Origin: Nocardia iowensis
Lineage (GTDB): Bacteria > Actinomycetota > Actinomycetes > Mycobacteriales > Mycobacteriaceae
Assembly (NCBI RefSeq): GCF_019222765.1
Contig: NZ_CP078145.1
Span: forward strand, 4,960,001 to 5,024,000
Direction of reading: 5' to 3'
Length of the DNA: 64,000 nt
Position numbers and translations under genes: made by a program. This document shows, one piece after another, positions 56,011 to 64,000 of the stretch. Position 1 is the first letter of the stretch, and each line of letters begins with the position of its first letter. The notes under the pieces were generated by a model. That model saw nothing but the letters and a program-made list of their open reading frames with translations. It ran no database searches and had not been told where the DNA came from.

Positions 56011-59000
56011 ATGGCGCACACACAGATCAGATACGGGGTGCTCGGTTCGTTCACGGCAATGCGAGATGACCGTGAAATCGAGTTGGGCCCAGCGAAACAG
56101 CAAGCCGTGCTTGCGGCACTGATGCTAGAGATGAACCGGCCGGTAACGGTGAACGCGATCATCGACGGGGTGTGGGGCGAACACCCCCCTGGTGACGCGC
56201 GCAACGGTGTGCAGACCTACGTCAGCAGGCTACGTCGCGTCCTTGCTCCGTGCCGTAAGACCGCGGAACCCGCGCTGGTGTGGGCCGAGACCGGGTACGT
56301 GCTACATGGCGACCCTTCGCTGTCGGACCACGTCGCGTTCGACCGGCTCATCGCGACCGCCGAGCGATGCCGCCGCGAAAGCGACCTCGACGCGGCGGCC
56401 ACCCACACCGATGCCGCGTTGGCACTGTGGCGCGGTGAACCGTTCAGCGGTCTGGCGGGTCCGATCATCGAGGCCGAACGCCGCAGGTTGCAGGAGCGCT
56501 ACCTGACCGCGCTCGAGCACCGTGCCGGGATCAAGCTCGCCCGCGGCCACTACGCCGAAGCAGTCGCCGAACTCGCCCCGCTGGTCAGTTCGTACCCGTT
56601 GCAGGAACGGTTCCGGACGCTGCTCATGCTCGGTCTCTACCACTGCGGGCGCCAGGCCGAGGCGCTGATGGTTTTCCAGGACGCTCAACGCCGTCTCGCC
56701 GAGGAGATAGGGATCGAACCGGGGCGCGAACTTCGCGAACTGCACCGCCGGATCCTGCGCGACGAGATCGAACCACCGCTCGACGCGCCATCGGGAGCAC
56801 CGACCGGTCGGAATGAATCTGCCTACGGCGTCGCGGATTTCAACATTCCGGCGGAAGGAGCCCCCACGATAAGCGCCATCGGTGGTACAACCGACGCCGG
56901 CAGCACAGAATCGCGGCCCGAGGTGGCGACGAGCCGGAACCAGCTTCCCGGCGATATCGCGGACTTCACCGGCCGCAACGACGAGATGCGTCGCCTGCTT
57001 GCCGACACCCCGGCGACCGAGGCCCGCCCGGCCGTATTGATCGAGGCCATCGACGGCATGCCCGGTGTCGGTAAGACGACGCTGGCGATTCACGCGGCCC
57101 ATCGACTCAGCAGCCGCTATCCCGACGCTCAGCTCTACATCGACCTGCACGGGCATGCCGACGAACGGGCGCCCATCGAACCGATGGTGGCGCTGGACCG
57201 GCTGTTACGCGCCGTAGGGGTACCGAGCGAGTCGATACCCCCCGATCTGGATGCCCGAGCGGCGTTGTGGCGCACCGAGATCGCTTCCCGTTCGGCGCTC
57301 CTCGTCCTGGACAACGTGGCCGACGCCGACCAGGTTCGGCCGCTGCTTCCTGGCACACCCAGCTGTCTGGTCCTGATCACCAGCCGACGGCGGCTGGTCG
57401 AGCTGGACGTCGCCAAAACGCTGTCGCTGGACGTGCTTTCGGCCGAGGACGCTACGGCACTGTTCACCACCATCGTCAACGACGACCGAGTCCTGGCCGA
57501 GCCCGACGCGGTGGACGAAACCGTTCGGCTGTGCGGTTATCTTCCGCTGGCGATCCGAATCGCGGCAGGCCGCCTCCGCGCGCGGCCGGTCTGGCCGATC
57601 GACCGTTTGGCCGAGCGGCTTCGCCACCCCAGCCATCGACTCGAGCACCTGTCCGCGGGGTCGAGGAGCGTGGCCGCCGCACTCACCGCGAGCTTTCAAG
57701 ATCTGCCGATCGAACAACAACGCGTGTTCCGGCTGCTCGGCTTGCATCCTGGCCGCGACTTCGATACCTATGCCACCGCTGCCCTGGCCGACATCGGGGT
57801 CGACGCCGCCGAACAGATCCTGGAAGGCCTTGTCGATGTTCATCTGCTGGAGCAAGTGGTGTCCGGGCGCTACCGATTTCACAACCTGGTGCGGGATTAC
57901 GCCGCGACCCTGAGTGAGCCGTCCGATATCGACTGCAGCGCGGCGTTGACCCGGTTGTTCGACTACTACCGGTATGCCGCCTGGGCGGTCGGCAGCAAAA
58001 TCTTGCCGGACCGCACAATTCGTATCGGTCACCTGCCCAAGCCGACGACACCGACACCCGCACTGGCCGGTCACCATGAATGTGTGGCCTGGTTGCACCG
58101 CGAACGGCTCAACTTGCTGGCCATTGCCAGAGAAGCGACCCGGGCCCGCTGGTCCGACTACACCAGGCTGTTCTCCGAAGTGCTGTGGTGGCCGTACGTG
58201 ACCGGCCTTCGATGCTCCGACGACGTCATAACATTGCACTTCGACGCTGTCGAGGTCGCCCGCAGCAGCGGTGAACACGCGGAAGAGTGCCGTCTGCTCG
58301 TCAATCTCGGCTACACGCTCTGGCGAATTCGGCACTACCAGCAGGCCCTGGTGGTGCTCGACGATGCCATACGGCTGGCCCACGGTATGGGTGACTATTC
58401 CAATGCGGCCAGAGCCATGCACCACAGTGGGCTGGTCTACTTCCGCTTGGCTCGTTATCGGGATGCGCTGATGGGCTACCACCAAGCCTTGTCGTTGTCG
58501 CGCTCGATCGATGACAAGTTCATGGAAGGCTACGCGCTACAGGGTATCGGGCAGGTCTACGAGCGGATGGGCTACTGCGACGACGCACTCGACCATCTCC
58601 GGCAAGCCCTCAGCGTCGCCGACGACACCGGCGACCCCTACCTCCGCTCCTGTGCTCTGATGCGCATGAGCGACACCGACATTCGGATCGGCAGATATGA
58701 CGACGCTCTCGCCCACCTGGCGGACGCCAGGAAAACGCTGGCGCCGATGTCGTCGAACACCCTCTTCCACAACTATCTTTCGATTCGAATCGGGCACGCC
58801 TCTTGTCTTACGAAGCAGTACGAGAACGCGCTCGACAACTTCCGGACGGCGCTGGCTCTCGCCGAGCGCAACAATGATCTGATTCTCGAGTGTTGCGCAC
58901 ATTTAGGTATCGGCGATGTCCATCGGCGGCAAGAACACCCTCGGGAAGCACTCGCACATTACGAGCGCGCACTCCAGATTGCCTACGCGTCCGGCTCACC

Positions 59001-59304
59001 TTACGAAGAGGTGCTCGCCTATGACGCTATCGCCGCGGTCAACCATCACTCGGCGCGCTTTTCCATTGCCCGCCAGCACTGGAAGGCTGCCCTGACGATC
59101 GCCGCCGGTCTGGGAATACCCGAAACCCAACGCATCGCCGACCATATCGCCGACATCGACTCCACTGTGCTCAGCACGGCAACGCAAGCCGCCGAATCGC
59201 GCTCGGCCGAGTTCCGCAGAGCCGCGGACTTGCTCCGGTGCAATATTCCGCCCTCGCATCGCACGTCCGCCATGGCGATGATGGTCGACCCGGGGCCACC
59301 ATGA
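56011..59304 (+). CDS. Large SARP-family transcriptional activator (AfsR-like)
   Basis: A 1097-aa regulator with the AfsR layout. An OmpR-type winged helix (residues ~5-90, VTVNAIIDGVWGEHPP, VQTYVSRLRRVL) is followed by a bacterial transcriptional activation domain (~95-245, AVAELAPLVSSYPLQERF, GIEPGRELRELHRRIL). An NB-ARC ATPase has the P-loop GMPGVGKTTL near residue 350 and LLVLDNV. The C-terminal half (~750-1050) consists of TPR-like helical repeats. Such proteins bind direct repeats near promoters and recruit RNA polymerase, with ATP and the TPR region tuning activity. The ATG at 56011 is chosen because AGGAGGG sits seven bases before it; an in-frame ATG at 55990 lies before that site. 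Divergent placement beside the giant NRPS genes makes it their likely pathway activator. Confidence 0.93.
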   Translation: MAHTQIRYGVLGSFTAMRDDREIELGPAKQQAVLAALMLEMNRPVTVNAIIDGVWGEHPPGDARNGVQTYVSRLRRVLAPCRKTAEPALVWAETGYVLHGDPSLSDHVAFDRLIATAERCRRESDLDAAATHTDAALALWRGEPFSGLAGPIIEAERRRLQERYLTALEHRAGIKLARGHYAEAVAELAPLVSSYPLQERFRTLLMLGLYHCGRQAEALMVFQDAQRRLAEEIGIEPGRELRELHRRILRDEIEPPLDAPSGAPTGRNESAYGVADFNIPAEGAPTISAIGGTTDAGSTESRPEVATSRNQLPGDIADFTGRNDEMRRLLADTPATEARPAVLIEAIDGMPGVGKTTLAIHAAHRLSSRYPDAQLYIDLHGHADERAPIEPMVALDRLLRAVGVPSESIPPDLDARAALWRTEIASRSALLVLDNVADADQVRPLLPGTPSCLVLITSRRRLVELDVAKTLSLDVLSAEDATALFTTIVNDDRVLAEPDAVDETVRLCGYLPLAIRIAAGRLRARPVWPIDRLAERLRHPSHRLEHLSAGSRSVAAALTASFQDLPIEQQRVFRLLGLHPGRDFDTYATAALADIGVDAAEQILEGLVDVHLLEQVVSGRYRFHNLVRDYAATLSEPSDIDCSAALTRLFDYYRYAAWAVGSKILPDRTIRIGHLPKPTTPTPALAGHHECVAWLHRERLNLLAIAREATRARWSDYTRLFSEVLWWPYVTGLRCSDDVITLHFDAVEVARSSGEHAEECRLLVNLGYTLWRIRHYQQALVVLDDAIRLAHGMGDYSNAARAMHHSGLVYFRLARYRDALMGYHQALSLSRSIDDKFMEGYALQGIGQVYERMGYCDDALDHLRQALSVADDTGDPYLRSCALMRMSDTDIRIGRYDDALAHLADARKTLAPMSSNTLFHNYLSIRIGHASCLTKQYENALDNFRTALALAERNNDLILECCAHLGIGDVHRRQEHPREALAHYERALQIAYASGSPYEEVLAYDAIAAVNHHSARFSIARQHWKAALTIAAGLGIPETQRIADHIADIDSTVLSTATQAAESRSAEFRRAADLLRCNIPPSHRTSAMAMMVDPGPP

Positions 59305-59337
59305 CGGTTGGCCGCCTCGTCCCGGCCGCCAGCGAAG

Positions 59338-59937
59338 TTACCGCTGCCGCCCGAGCAAGGGCAGGAATCGGCCCGTGCGGGCTGCGTAGTCCCCGTATGC
59401 GGCCCCGTGGGCAGAGCGCAGATACGGCTCTTCGACCTGTCTGACCTGGATTTCGATGGCGACCACCGCGAACACGAGCCCGCCAAGCGCGACCGCGTTG
59501 GGGACCAGCAAAGCCAGGCCCGAGAAGGTGGCCGCTACGCCAGTCAGCACAGGATTACGGACCCACCGGAACGGGCCGGTAGTGACCAGCGCTGTGCGCA
59601 CGCCGGGATCGACATCGGCCCGCCACGACGCGCCCATGCCCAGCTGGGACACAAAGGTGAGCGCGATGCCGACGACGGCGAGTGCGGCACCCGCGCCGCG
59701 AATCGGTTGCGCATCGAGCACCGGAAAGGGCTCCAGCCCAACGAGTTCGGCGATCGGCGCGGCAACGATCCCGAGGAAGCCGACGGTGGAGATCGTCTTC
59801 GCCCACCACTGAGCGGTACCGGGCCGGTCACGGACTCGGATCTCGGTGTTCCCGGTGCGCCGGAACTGGACGACCGTGCGCGCACCGACGGCCACCAACA
59901 ACCACATGCCGATCAGGACAAGCGCGGCTAACGCCAT
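59338..59937 (-). CDS. Isoprenylcysteine carboxyl methyltransferase-like membrane protein
   Basis: A 199-aa integral membrane protein of the ICMT/PEMT type. The N-terminal hydrophobic helix (MALAALVLIGMWLLVAVGA) is followed by a second (GFLGIVAAPIAELVGL), a third, and a helical hairpin near the end. The conserved C-terminal pieces GPFRWVRNPVLTG and VEEPYLRSAHGAAYGDYAARTGRFLP match the SAM-binding part of the family. Bacterial members methylate small lipophilic substrates; the target is unknown. The start is the ATG at 59937, with GAAGAGG six bases upstream and the first membrane helix beginning there; the frame stays open to 60078. It converges on the SARP gene with a 33-bp gap and is probably outside the biosynthetic cluster. 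Confidence 0.82.
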   Translation of the reverse strand: MALAALVLIGMWLLVAVGARTVVQFRRTGNTEIRVRDRPGTAQWWAKTISTVGFLGIVAAPIAELVGLEPFPVLDAQPIRGAGAALAVVGIALTFVSQLGMGASWRADVDPGVRTALVTTGPFRWVRNPVLTGVAATFSGLALLVPNAVALGGLVFAVVAIEIQVRQVEEPYLRSAHGAAYGDYAARTGRFLPLLGRQR

Positions 59938-60044
59938 CCCCGAACCTCTTCTCCCCGGGCCAGCACCGACCACGTCGGCCCCACTCCTCCCACGGTATCC
60001 GTTTCGTTGATCCGGATGCTGCCGCTGCCCGCCGGATCGGCGAC

Positions 60045-60377
60045 CTAACCTTCGGGATAGAAGACGAACAGCGTGCAACCCGTGGTCGTCTGTGGGATGT
60101 GTGAGGAACCTGCGGGGGCATGAATGAAGGACCCGGCGGGATAGTCCCGGTTTCCGTCATTGAAGACGCCGGAGACCACGAAGACCTCCTCGGGGCCCGG
60201 TTCGTGCACGTCGATCCCCTGCCAGCAGGCGTTCGGATCCATCTCGAGGAAATATGCCTTCGCACCGTTGTCGCCGACCCACAGGGAGCGCGAGCGGATG
60301 CCAGGGAAAAGCTCACGAACCGGGGCGTCCTGCACAGCGGACCACACGTAACCGGACATGTTCTGGTCTGTCGTCAT
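60045..60377 (-). CDS. Small single-domain cupin protein
   Basis: A 110-aa single cupin. The first motif lies in DVHEPGPEEVFVVSGVFNDG and the second in YPAGSFIHAPAGSSHIP, with His and Glu positioned as metal ligands. It resembles ChrR-type or dioxygenase-like cupins that bind a metal and a small ligand. The ATG at 60377 has GGGGAGG eight bases upstream. It is divergent from a GlxA-type AraC regulator, with 71 bp between the starts, so it is a likely target of that regulator. No reaction can be assigned. Confidence 0.8.
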   Translation of the reverse strand: MTTDQNMSGYVWSAVQDAPVRELFPGIRSRSLWVGDNGAKAYFLEMDPNACWQGIDVHEPGPEEVFVVSGVFNDGNRDYPAGSFIHAPAGSSHIPQTTTGCTLFVFYPEG

Positions 60378-60448
60378 GGAGTCAGCCTCCCCGACCGGTA
60401 TGCCTCCCGCCGAGTGTCAGAGATGACATCTCGAGGTACTTTTCTGCC

Positions 60449-61435
60449 ATGCACCGCGTTGTGGCACTTGTCCGCTCACCACAGTCGACCTTCGAACTCA
60501 GTTGCGCGGCAGAGGTGTTCGGGATCGAGAGAGGAGGAATTCCGGCGCGCTACGCGTTCGACGTGTGCACGGAACACCCTGGACCCGTCGCGACGTCCGC
60601 CGGGTACGACATGCTCGTGACAGCTGGACTCGATGCGCTCGACCGGGCGGATACGGTGCTCGTCCCTGGCTGGTTGCCCACCGACGAGCCGCCCTCAGCT
60701 GCGGTCATCCGGTCGCTGCGGAACGCACACGCCCGCGGCGCGCGGCTGGTCAGCATCTGCACCGGCGTCTTCGCGCTGGCGCACGCCGGCGTGTTGGACG
60801 GGCGTCGGGCGACCACGCACTGGGCCCGAGCGGACGAACTGGCCACCCGCTTTCCAGCCGTCCAGCTCGACCGGGACGTGCTCTACGTCGATCACGGTGA
60901 CGTAGCCACCAGCGCGGGCGCCGGAGCAGGCATCGACTTGTGCCTGCATTTGGTACGTACCGACCAGGGGGCCGAATACGCCGCGCAGGTCGCACGGAGC
61001 ATGGTGATGCCACCCCACCGCGAGGGCGGGCAGTTGCAGTACGCGGCACCGCCACACCCGATGCAGATCGATGGTTCGCTTGCGCCGTTGCTGGAGTGGG
61101 TAATCGGTCGGCTCGGTGAACCGCTCACGGTCGAGGACCTGGCCGCGCGGGCCGGCGTCTCGTCACGGACGCTCGCCCGCCGCTTCATCGACCAGCTCGG
61201 CGTCGGCCCCGGACAGTGGCTGCTCACCCGGCGAATCACGGCCGCACGGGAATTGCTGGAAACCTCGGATCTGCCGGTGGACGCCGTCGCACGCCGCGTC
61301 GGACTCTCCTCGGCCACCAACCTCCGCAGGCGCTTTCTTCGCACGCTCGGCACGACACCGGGTGCTTACCGTAGGGCGTTCAGAACCGAACCGGAGCACT
61401 CGGTCGGCTTCCAGAACGAACAATTGGCGGAATGA
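60449..61435 (+). CDS. GlxA-family transcriptional regulator (DJ-1/PfpI + AraC)
   Basis: A 328-aa two-domain regulator. Residues ~1-190 form a DJ-1/PfpI-like amidotransferase-type domain (VALVRSPQSTFELSCAAEVF, SICTGVFALAHAGVLDGRRATTHW), with the Cys at the nucleophile elbow retained. The C terminus carries two AraC helix-turn-helices (LTVEDLAARAGVSSRTLARRF and LPVDAVARRVGLSSATNLRRRF). This is the GlxA/FtrA layout, usually activators responding to small metabolites. The start is the ATG at 60449, where the DJ-1 domain begins; the frame extends back to 60254 over the cupin gene. It is divergent from and probably controls the cupin. Confidence 0.88.
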   Translation: MHRVVALVRSPQSTFELSCAAEVFGIERGGIPARYAFDVCTEHPGPVATSAGYDMLVTAGLDALDRADTVLVPGWLPTDEPPSAAVIRSLRNAHARGARLVSICTGVFALAHAGVLDGRRATTHWARADELATRFPAVQLDRDVLYVDHGDVATSAGAGAGIDLCLHLVRTDQGAEYAAQVARSMVMPPHREGGQLQYAAPPHPMQIDGSLAPLLEWVIGRLGEPLTVEDLAARAGVSSRTLARRFIDQLGVGPGQWLLTRRITAARELLETSDLPVDAVARRVGLSSATNLRRRFLRTLGTTPGAYRRAFRTEPEHSVGFQNEQLAE

Positions 61436-61498
61436 CCGAGTACCGCCCCCCACCTGAGCCCTCCACCATGTACCGCTCGGCGGCCTGCATTGGGGTAC

Positions 61499-61516
61499 TC
61501 CCAGGGAACTCCCAGC
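61499..61516. promoter_or_regulatory. Direct-repeat operator TCCCAGG-N4-TCCCAGC
   Basis: Two seven-base units, 11 bp apart start to start, about 45 bp before the response-regulator gene. The layout is that of PhoP-type boxes (two heptamers, four-base spacer). A nearly identical site occurs at 63866-63883. Probable autoregulation site. Confidence 0.65.
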
Positions 61517-61559
61517 TGGGGTCCAGGTTGGCTGGATGGGGCGGGCGCATTCTGTTGGG

Positions 61560-62273
61560 ATGAGCAGCGCCGAGCCTCTGACCCGTGTTCTCGTTGTCGA
61601 CGACGAGCCGATGATCTTGGAGTTGTTGCGCACGAGCCTGCGTTATCAGGGGTTCGAGGTGGCTACCGCGCTCAGTGGTAACGAAGGTTTGGACATGACG
61701 CGCCGGTTCCGGCCGGATGTGCTGATCGTGGACGTGATGATGCCGGGGATGGACGGGTTCGGTCTGCTCCGGCGGCTGCGGGCGGGCGGGTTCGATGCTC
61801 CGGTGTTGTTCCTGACGGCTCGCGATCAGGTCGAGGCCAAGCTGACCGGGTTGAGTCTCGGCGCGGACGACTACGTGACCAAACCGTTCAGCCTGGAGGA
61901 AGTGATCGCGCGATTGCGGGTCATCCTGCGCCGCGCCGGGACGTTGGGCCGCGGCCGGGTGGAGCGGCTGACCGTAGCCGATATCGAACTCGACGACGAA
62001 AGCCATCAGGTGTGGAAGGCCGGTGCGCCGGTGTTGTTGTCCCCCACCGAGTTCACGCTGCTGCGTTATTTCATGGTCAATGCGGGCAAGGTGCTGAGCA
62101 AACCGATGATCCTGGATCACGTGTGGCGCTACGACTTCGGCGGCGATGCCAGCGTCGTCGAATCGTATGTGTCGTATCTGCGGCGCAAGATCGACACCAC
62201 CGAGCCGAAGTTGATTCACACCCTCCGGAGCGTCGGTTATGTACTGCGCGAACCACAACCGGGTTCGTGGTGA
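61560..62273 (+). CDS. OmpR/PhoP-family response regulator
   Basis: A 237-aa response regulator. In the receiver the acidic pair is Asp14-Asp15 (VVDDEP), the phospho-acceptor Asp58 (VLIVDVMMPGMDG), Thr86 and Lys108 (YVTKPF). The winged-helix output follows (LSPTEFTLLRYFMVNAGKVLSK, VESYVSYLRRKID, TLRSVGYVLR). It is close to mycobacterial PhoP, TcrA and PrrA-like regulators. The ATG at 61560 fits the receiver start; an ATG at 61536 would add eight residues, and neither has a clear ribosome site. The kinase gene overlaps its stop as GTGA. A PhoP-like direct repeat sits just upstream. Probably not part of the peptide cluster. Confidence 0.9.
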   Translation: MSSAEPLTRVLVVDDEPMILELLRTSLRYQGFEVATALSGNEGLDMTRRFRPDVLIVDVMMPGMDGFGLLRRLRAGGFDAPVLFLTARDQVEAKLTGLSLGADDYVTKPFSLEEVIARLRVILRRAGTLGRGRVERLTVADIELDDESHQVWKAGAPVLLSPTEFTLLRYFMVNAGKVLSKPMILDHVWRYDFGGDASVVESYVSYLRRKIDTTEPKLIHTLRSVGYVLREPQPGSW

Positions 62274-63850
62274 AACGTCGCTTGGCGAGGCTCGGTGCGG
62301 CACTGGAACGACGCATCGCGGCGATCCCGTTACGGGTTGGGCTGGTAGTGGTCCTCGTCGCGCTGGCGGCGAGCGTTCTGCTCGGCGCGGGGGTGGTGCT
62401 GACCTCGGTGATGAGCCGTGCGTTGACCGATCGGATCGATGAGCAACTCGTCGACGCGGCCCACTCCTGGGCCGAGCCGAGCCCGATGCGGCAGATCGCC
62501 GATAGCGACGGGCACCTGCATTGGGTACCCGCTGGCTTTCCCGCGCCGCCACCGTCCTTCGGTGTGCAGCCGCACCGCTTCTTCGAGCGGCGCACCGGCC
62601 CGCAGGGTCAGGTCTACTTCCAGATACCCGGCGACGCGGACGGTTCGGCGGTCGTGGCCGACGTGGCGTCGTCGAACACCGTGGGACCGACGACGGTGGG
62701 ATCGGTCGGCGACGCCGACGTCCGGTGGCGGGTGCTGACCGCGACCAACCAATACGGCTCGGTGACCATCGGGCTTCCACTGACCGAGAACGAGCAGACG
62801 GTGACGTGGCTGGTCATCGTCGAAATTGCCACTGGCGCAAGCGCCTTGGTGCTCCTCGGGGTCTTCGGCTACCTGATGGTCCGGCGTAGTCTGCGGCCAC
62901 TGCGCGTGGTCGAGCACACCGCCGCGGCCATCGCCGCGGGCGACCTGAGGCAGCGAGTGCCGGTGCGCGACGTGGATACCGAGGTCGACCATTTGGCCCG
63001 CTCACTCAACGCGATGCTGACCCAAATCCAGTACGGCGTGGCGGCGACCGAGGCGTCGGAGGAAGCCGCGCGCCGCTCCGAGGCGAAGATGCGGCAGTTC
63101 GTCGCCGACGCCAGCCACGAGTTGCGTACGCCGTTGACCACGATTCGCGGGTTCGCCGAACTCTATCGGCACGGCGGCGACACCGACCCGGTCCAGTTGC
63201 TCACACGCATCGAAGCCGAGGCGGCTCGAATGGGTGTGCTGGTCGAAGACCTGCTGATGCTGGCCAGCCTGGACGCCAACCGACCGCTCGCACAGCAGGC
63301 GGTGGATCTGCTCGCGCTGGCCGGGGACGCGGTGCACAACGCGCACGCCGTGGCCGCACGCCAACAGCCCGATGCCCCCGACCGGCCGATCAGCCTGGCG
63401 GTCCGCGGCCACGGCACCATGGTCGTGCTCGGCGACGAAGCACGACTGCGCCAAATCCTGGCGAACCTGCTCGGCAACGCGCTCACCCACACCCCACCCG
63501 GCACACCGATCGTCGTCCGACTCATCCCAGGTGCCGGTGACGTCCGCATCGAAGTCGCCGACTCCGGGCCAGGGTTGGCTCCCGAGGACACGGCGCGGAT
63601 CTTCGAACGTTTCTACCGCACCGACACCTCTCGCACCCGCGCCAGCGGCGGCACGGGCCTCGGCTTGTCGATCGTCCGAGCCCTGGTGGCCGCGCATGGC
63701 GGCCGCGTCAGCGTCGACAGCGAACCGGGCAACGGCGCCACTTTCACGGTCGTCCTCCCCCGAAACGACGACATCCCCGCCGCACCGTCCTCCGCCGAGG
63801 GCGACAGTTCTCAGCAGACGCACGCCCCGGCGGTGGGTGAACGGTGTTGA
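62270..63850 (+). CDS. Sensor histidine kinase partner
   Basis: A 526-aa membrane histidine kinase. TM1 (~20-45) and TM2 (~180-205) flank an extracytoplasmic sensor of ~135 residues rich in Pro and aromatic residues. A HAMP linker, a HisKA domain with the phospho-His in DASHELRTPLTT (near 284), and a HATPase follow, with NLLGNALTH, ADSGPGLAPEDTARIFERFYR and GGTGLGLSIV. It phosphorylates the response regulator whose stop codon overlaps its GTG start by four bases. The starting GTG at 62270 places a short basic N terminus before TM1; the frame is open further back inside the regulator gene. The signal is unknown. Confidence 0.92.
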   Translation: MKRRLARLGAALERRIAAIPLRVGLVVVLVALAASVLLGAGVVLTSVMSRALTDRIDEQLVDAAHSWAEPSPMRQIADSDGHLHWVPAGFPAPPPSFGVQPHRFFERRTGPQGQVYFQIPGDADGSAVVADVASSNTVGPTTVGSVGDADVRWRVLTATNQYGSVTIGLPLTENEQTVTWLVIVEIATGASALVLLGVFGYLMVRRSLRPLRVVEHTAAAIAAGDLRQRVPVRDVDTEVDHLARSLNAMLTQIQYGVAATEASEEAARRSEAKMRQFVADASHELRTPLTTIRGFAELYRHGGDTDPVQLLTRIEAEAARMGVLVEDLLMLASLDANRPLAQQAVDLLALAGDAVHNAHAVAARQQPDAPDRPISLAVRGHGTMVVLGDEARLRQILANLLGNALTHTPPGTPIVVRLIPGAGDVRIEVADSGPGLAPEDTARIFERFYRTDTSRTRASGGTGLGLSIVRALVAAHGGRVSVDSEPGNGATFTVVLPRNDDIPAAPSSAEGDSSQQTHAPAVGERC

Positions 63851-63865
63851 GGCAGGACGATCGGT

Positions 63866-63883
63866 TCCCAGCATTCTCCCAGC
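63866..63883. promoter_or_regulatory. Direct-repeat operator TCCCAGC-N4-TCCCAGC
   Basis: Two identical heptamers with a four-base spacer, 45 bp before the gene that runs off the right edge. It matches the site in front of the response regulator, so that gene is a probable regulon member. Confidence 0.65.
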
Positions 63884-63927
63884 TTCCGTCCAGGGGCTTT
63901 GCAGGATGCCGGACGAACGTTGTCGAC

Positions 63928-64000
63928 ATGAGCAAGCCGACCATCGTCCCCGTCACCGCCCCGACCGGTACGGCCACGACCGCGCCGGTGAGCGTCGGCC
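63928..64000 (+). CDS. Start of an unidentified gene, cut by the right edge
   Basis: Only 24 codons are present, beginning MSKPTIVPVTAPTG and rich in Thr, Ala, Pro and Val with GC-rich third positions. That is typical of a disordered N terminus before a membrane or secreted protein. It follows the kinase by 77 bp on the same strand, behind a response-regulator-type direct repeat. No clear ribosome site is visible. From memory, genes after such two-component pairs are often GT39-type glycosyltransferases, but nothing here proves it. Confidence 0.5.
   Translation, partial: MSKPTIVPVTAPTGTATTAPVSVG

Overview
The window looks like the chromosome of a high-GC, mycolate-type actinomycete, most likely Nocardia or a close relative. 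The evidence is uniformly GC-rich codon use, giant NRPS genes, an AfsR-like SARP, a LmbU-type regulator, glycine-zipper secreted proteins and a PhoP-like two-component system. The genus is inferred; there is no rRNA or marker gene here. No tRNA, rRNA, IS element, CRISPR array or origin was seen.

Layout. (1) 1-7463, minus strand: a nearly continuous operon transcribed leftwards. It holds a P450, a LmbU-family regulator, a ferritin-like diiron protein, a thiolase, a family III CoA-transferase, a FabG-type ketoreductase and two FabZ-like hot-dog proteins, the last running off the left edge. (2) 7761-10264, plus: an aldehyde dehydrogenase and a secreted glycine-zipper protein, closed by a strong 13-bp hairpin. 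(3) 10365-17231, minus: a two-module NRPS with a degenerate extra adenylation remnant at its N terminus and a thioester reductase at its C terminus. (4) 17795-18949: a small secreted protein and a convergent DUF899 protein. (5) 19155-55438, minus: two giant NRPS genes of 5118 and 6975 aa, joined by a TGATG overlap, forming one nine-module line. (6) 56011-59304, plus: a large SARP regulator divergent from the giant NRPS genes. (7) 59338 to the end: probably housekeeping or unrelated genes, namely an isoprenylcysteine-methyltransferase-like membrane protein, a cupin, a GlxA-type AraC regulator, an OmpR-type response regulator with its kinase, and the start of a further gene.

How it fits together. 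The big line reads Cstarter-A(Thr)-P / C-A-P / C-A(nMT)-P / C-A(nMT)-P // C-A-P / C-A-P-E / C-A-P-E / C-A-P / C-A(nMT)-P-TE. It predicts an N-acylated nonapeptide starting with Thr, with D residues at positions 6 and 7 and N-methyl residues at 3, 4 and 9, possibly closed to a depsipeptide through the Thr hydroxyl. The FabG and hot-dog genes at the left edge may build the acyl cap. The Thr-first, acyl-starter arrangement recalls cinnamoyl-type peptides such as skyllamycin and WS9326A, but the ketosynthase and ACP genes that would prove this are not in the window. The 2288-aa reductase-terminated NRPS is best read as a separate short line releasing a dipeptide aldehyde or alcohol, possibly with the neighbouring aldehyde dehydrogenase. 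No MbtH-like gene, phosphopantetheinyl transferase or exporter was seen.
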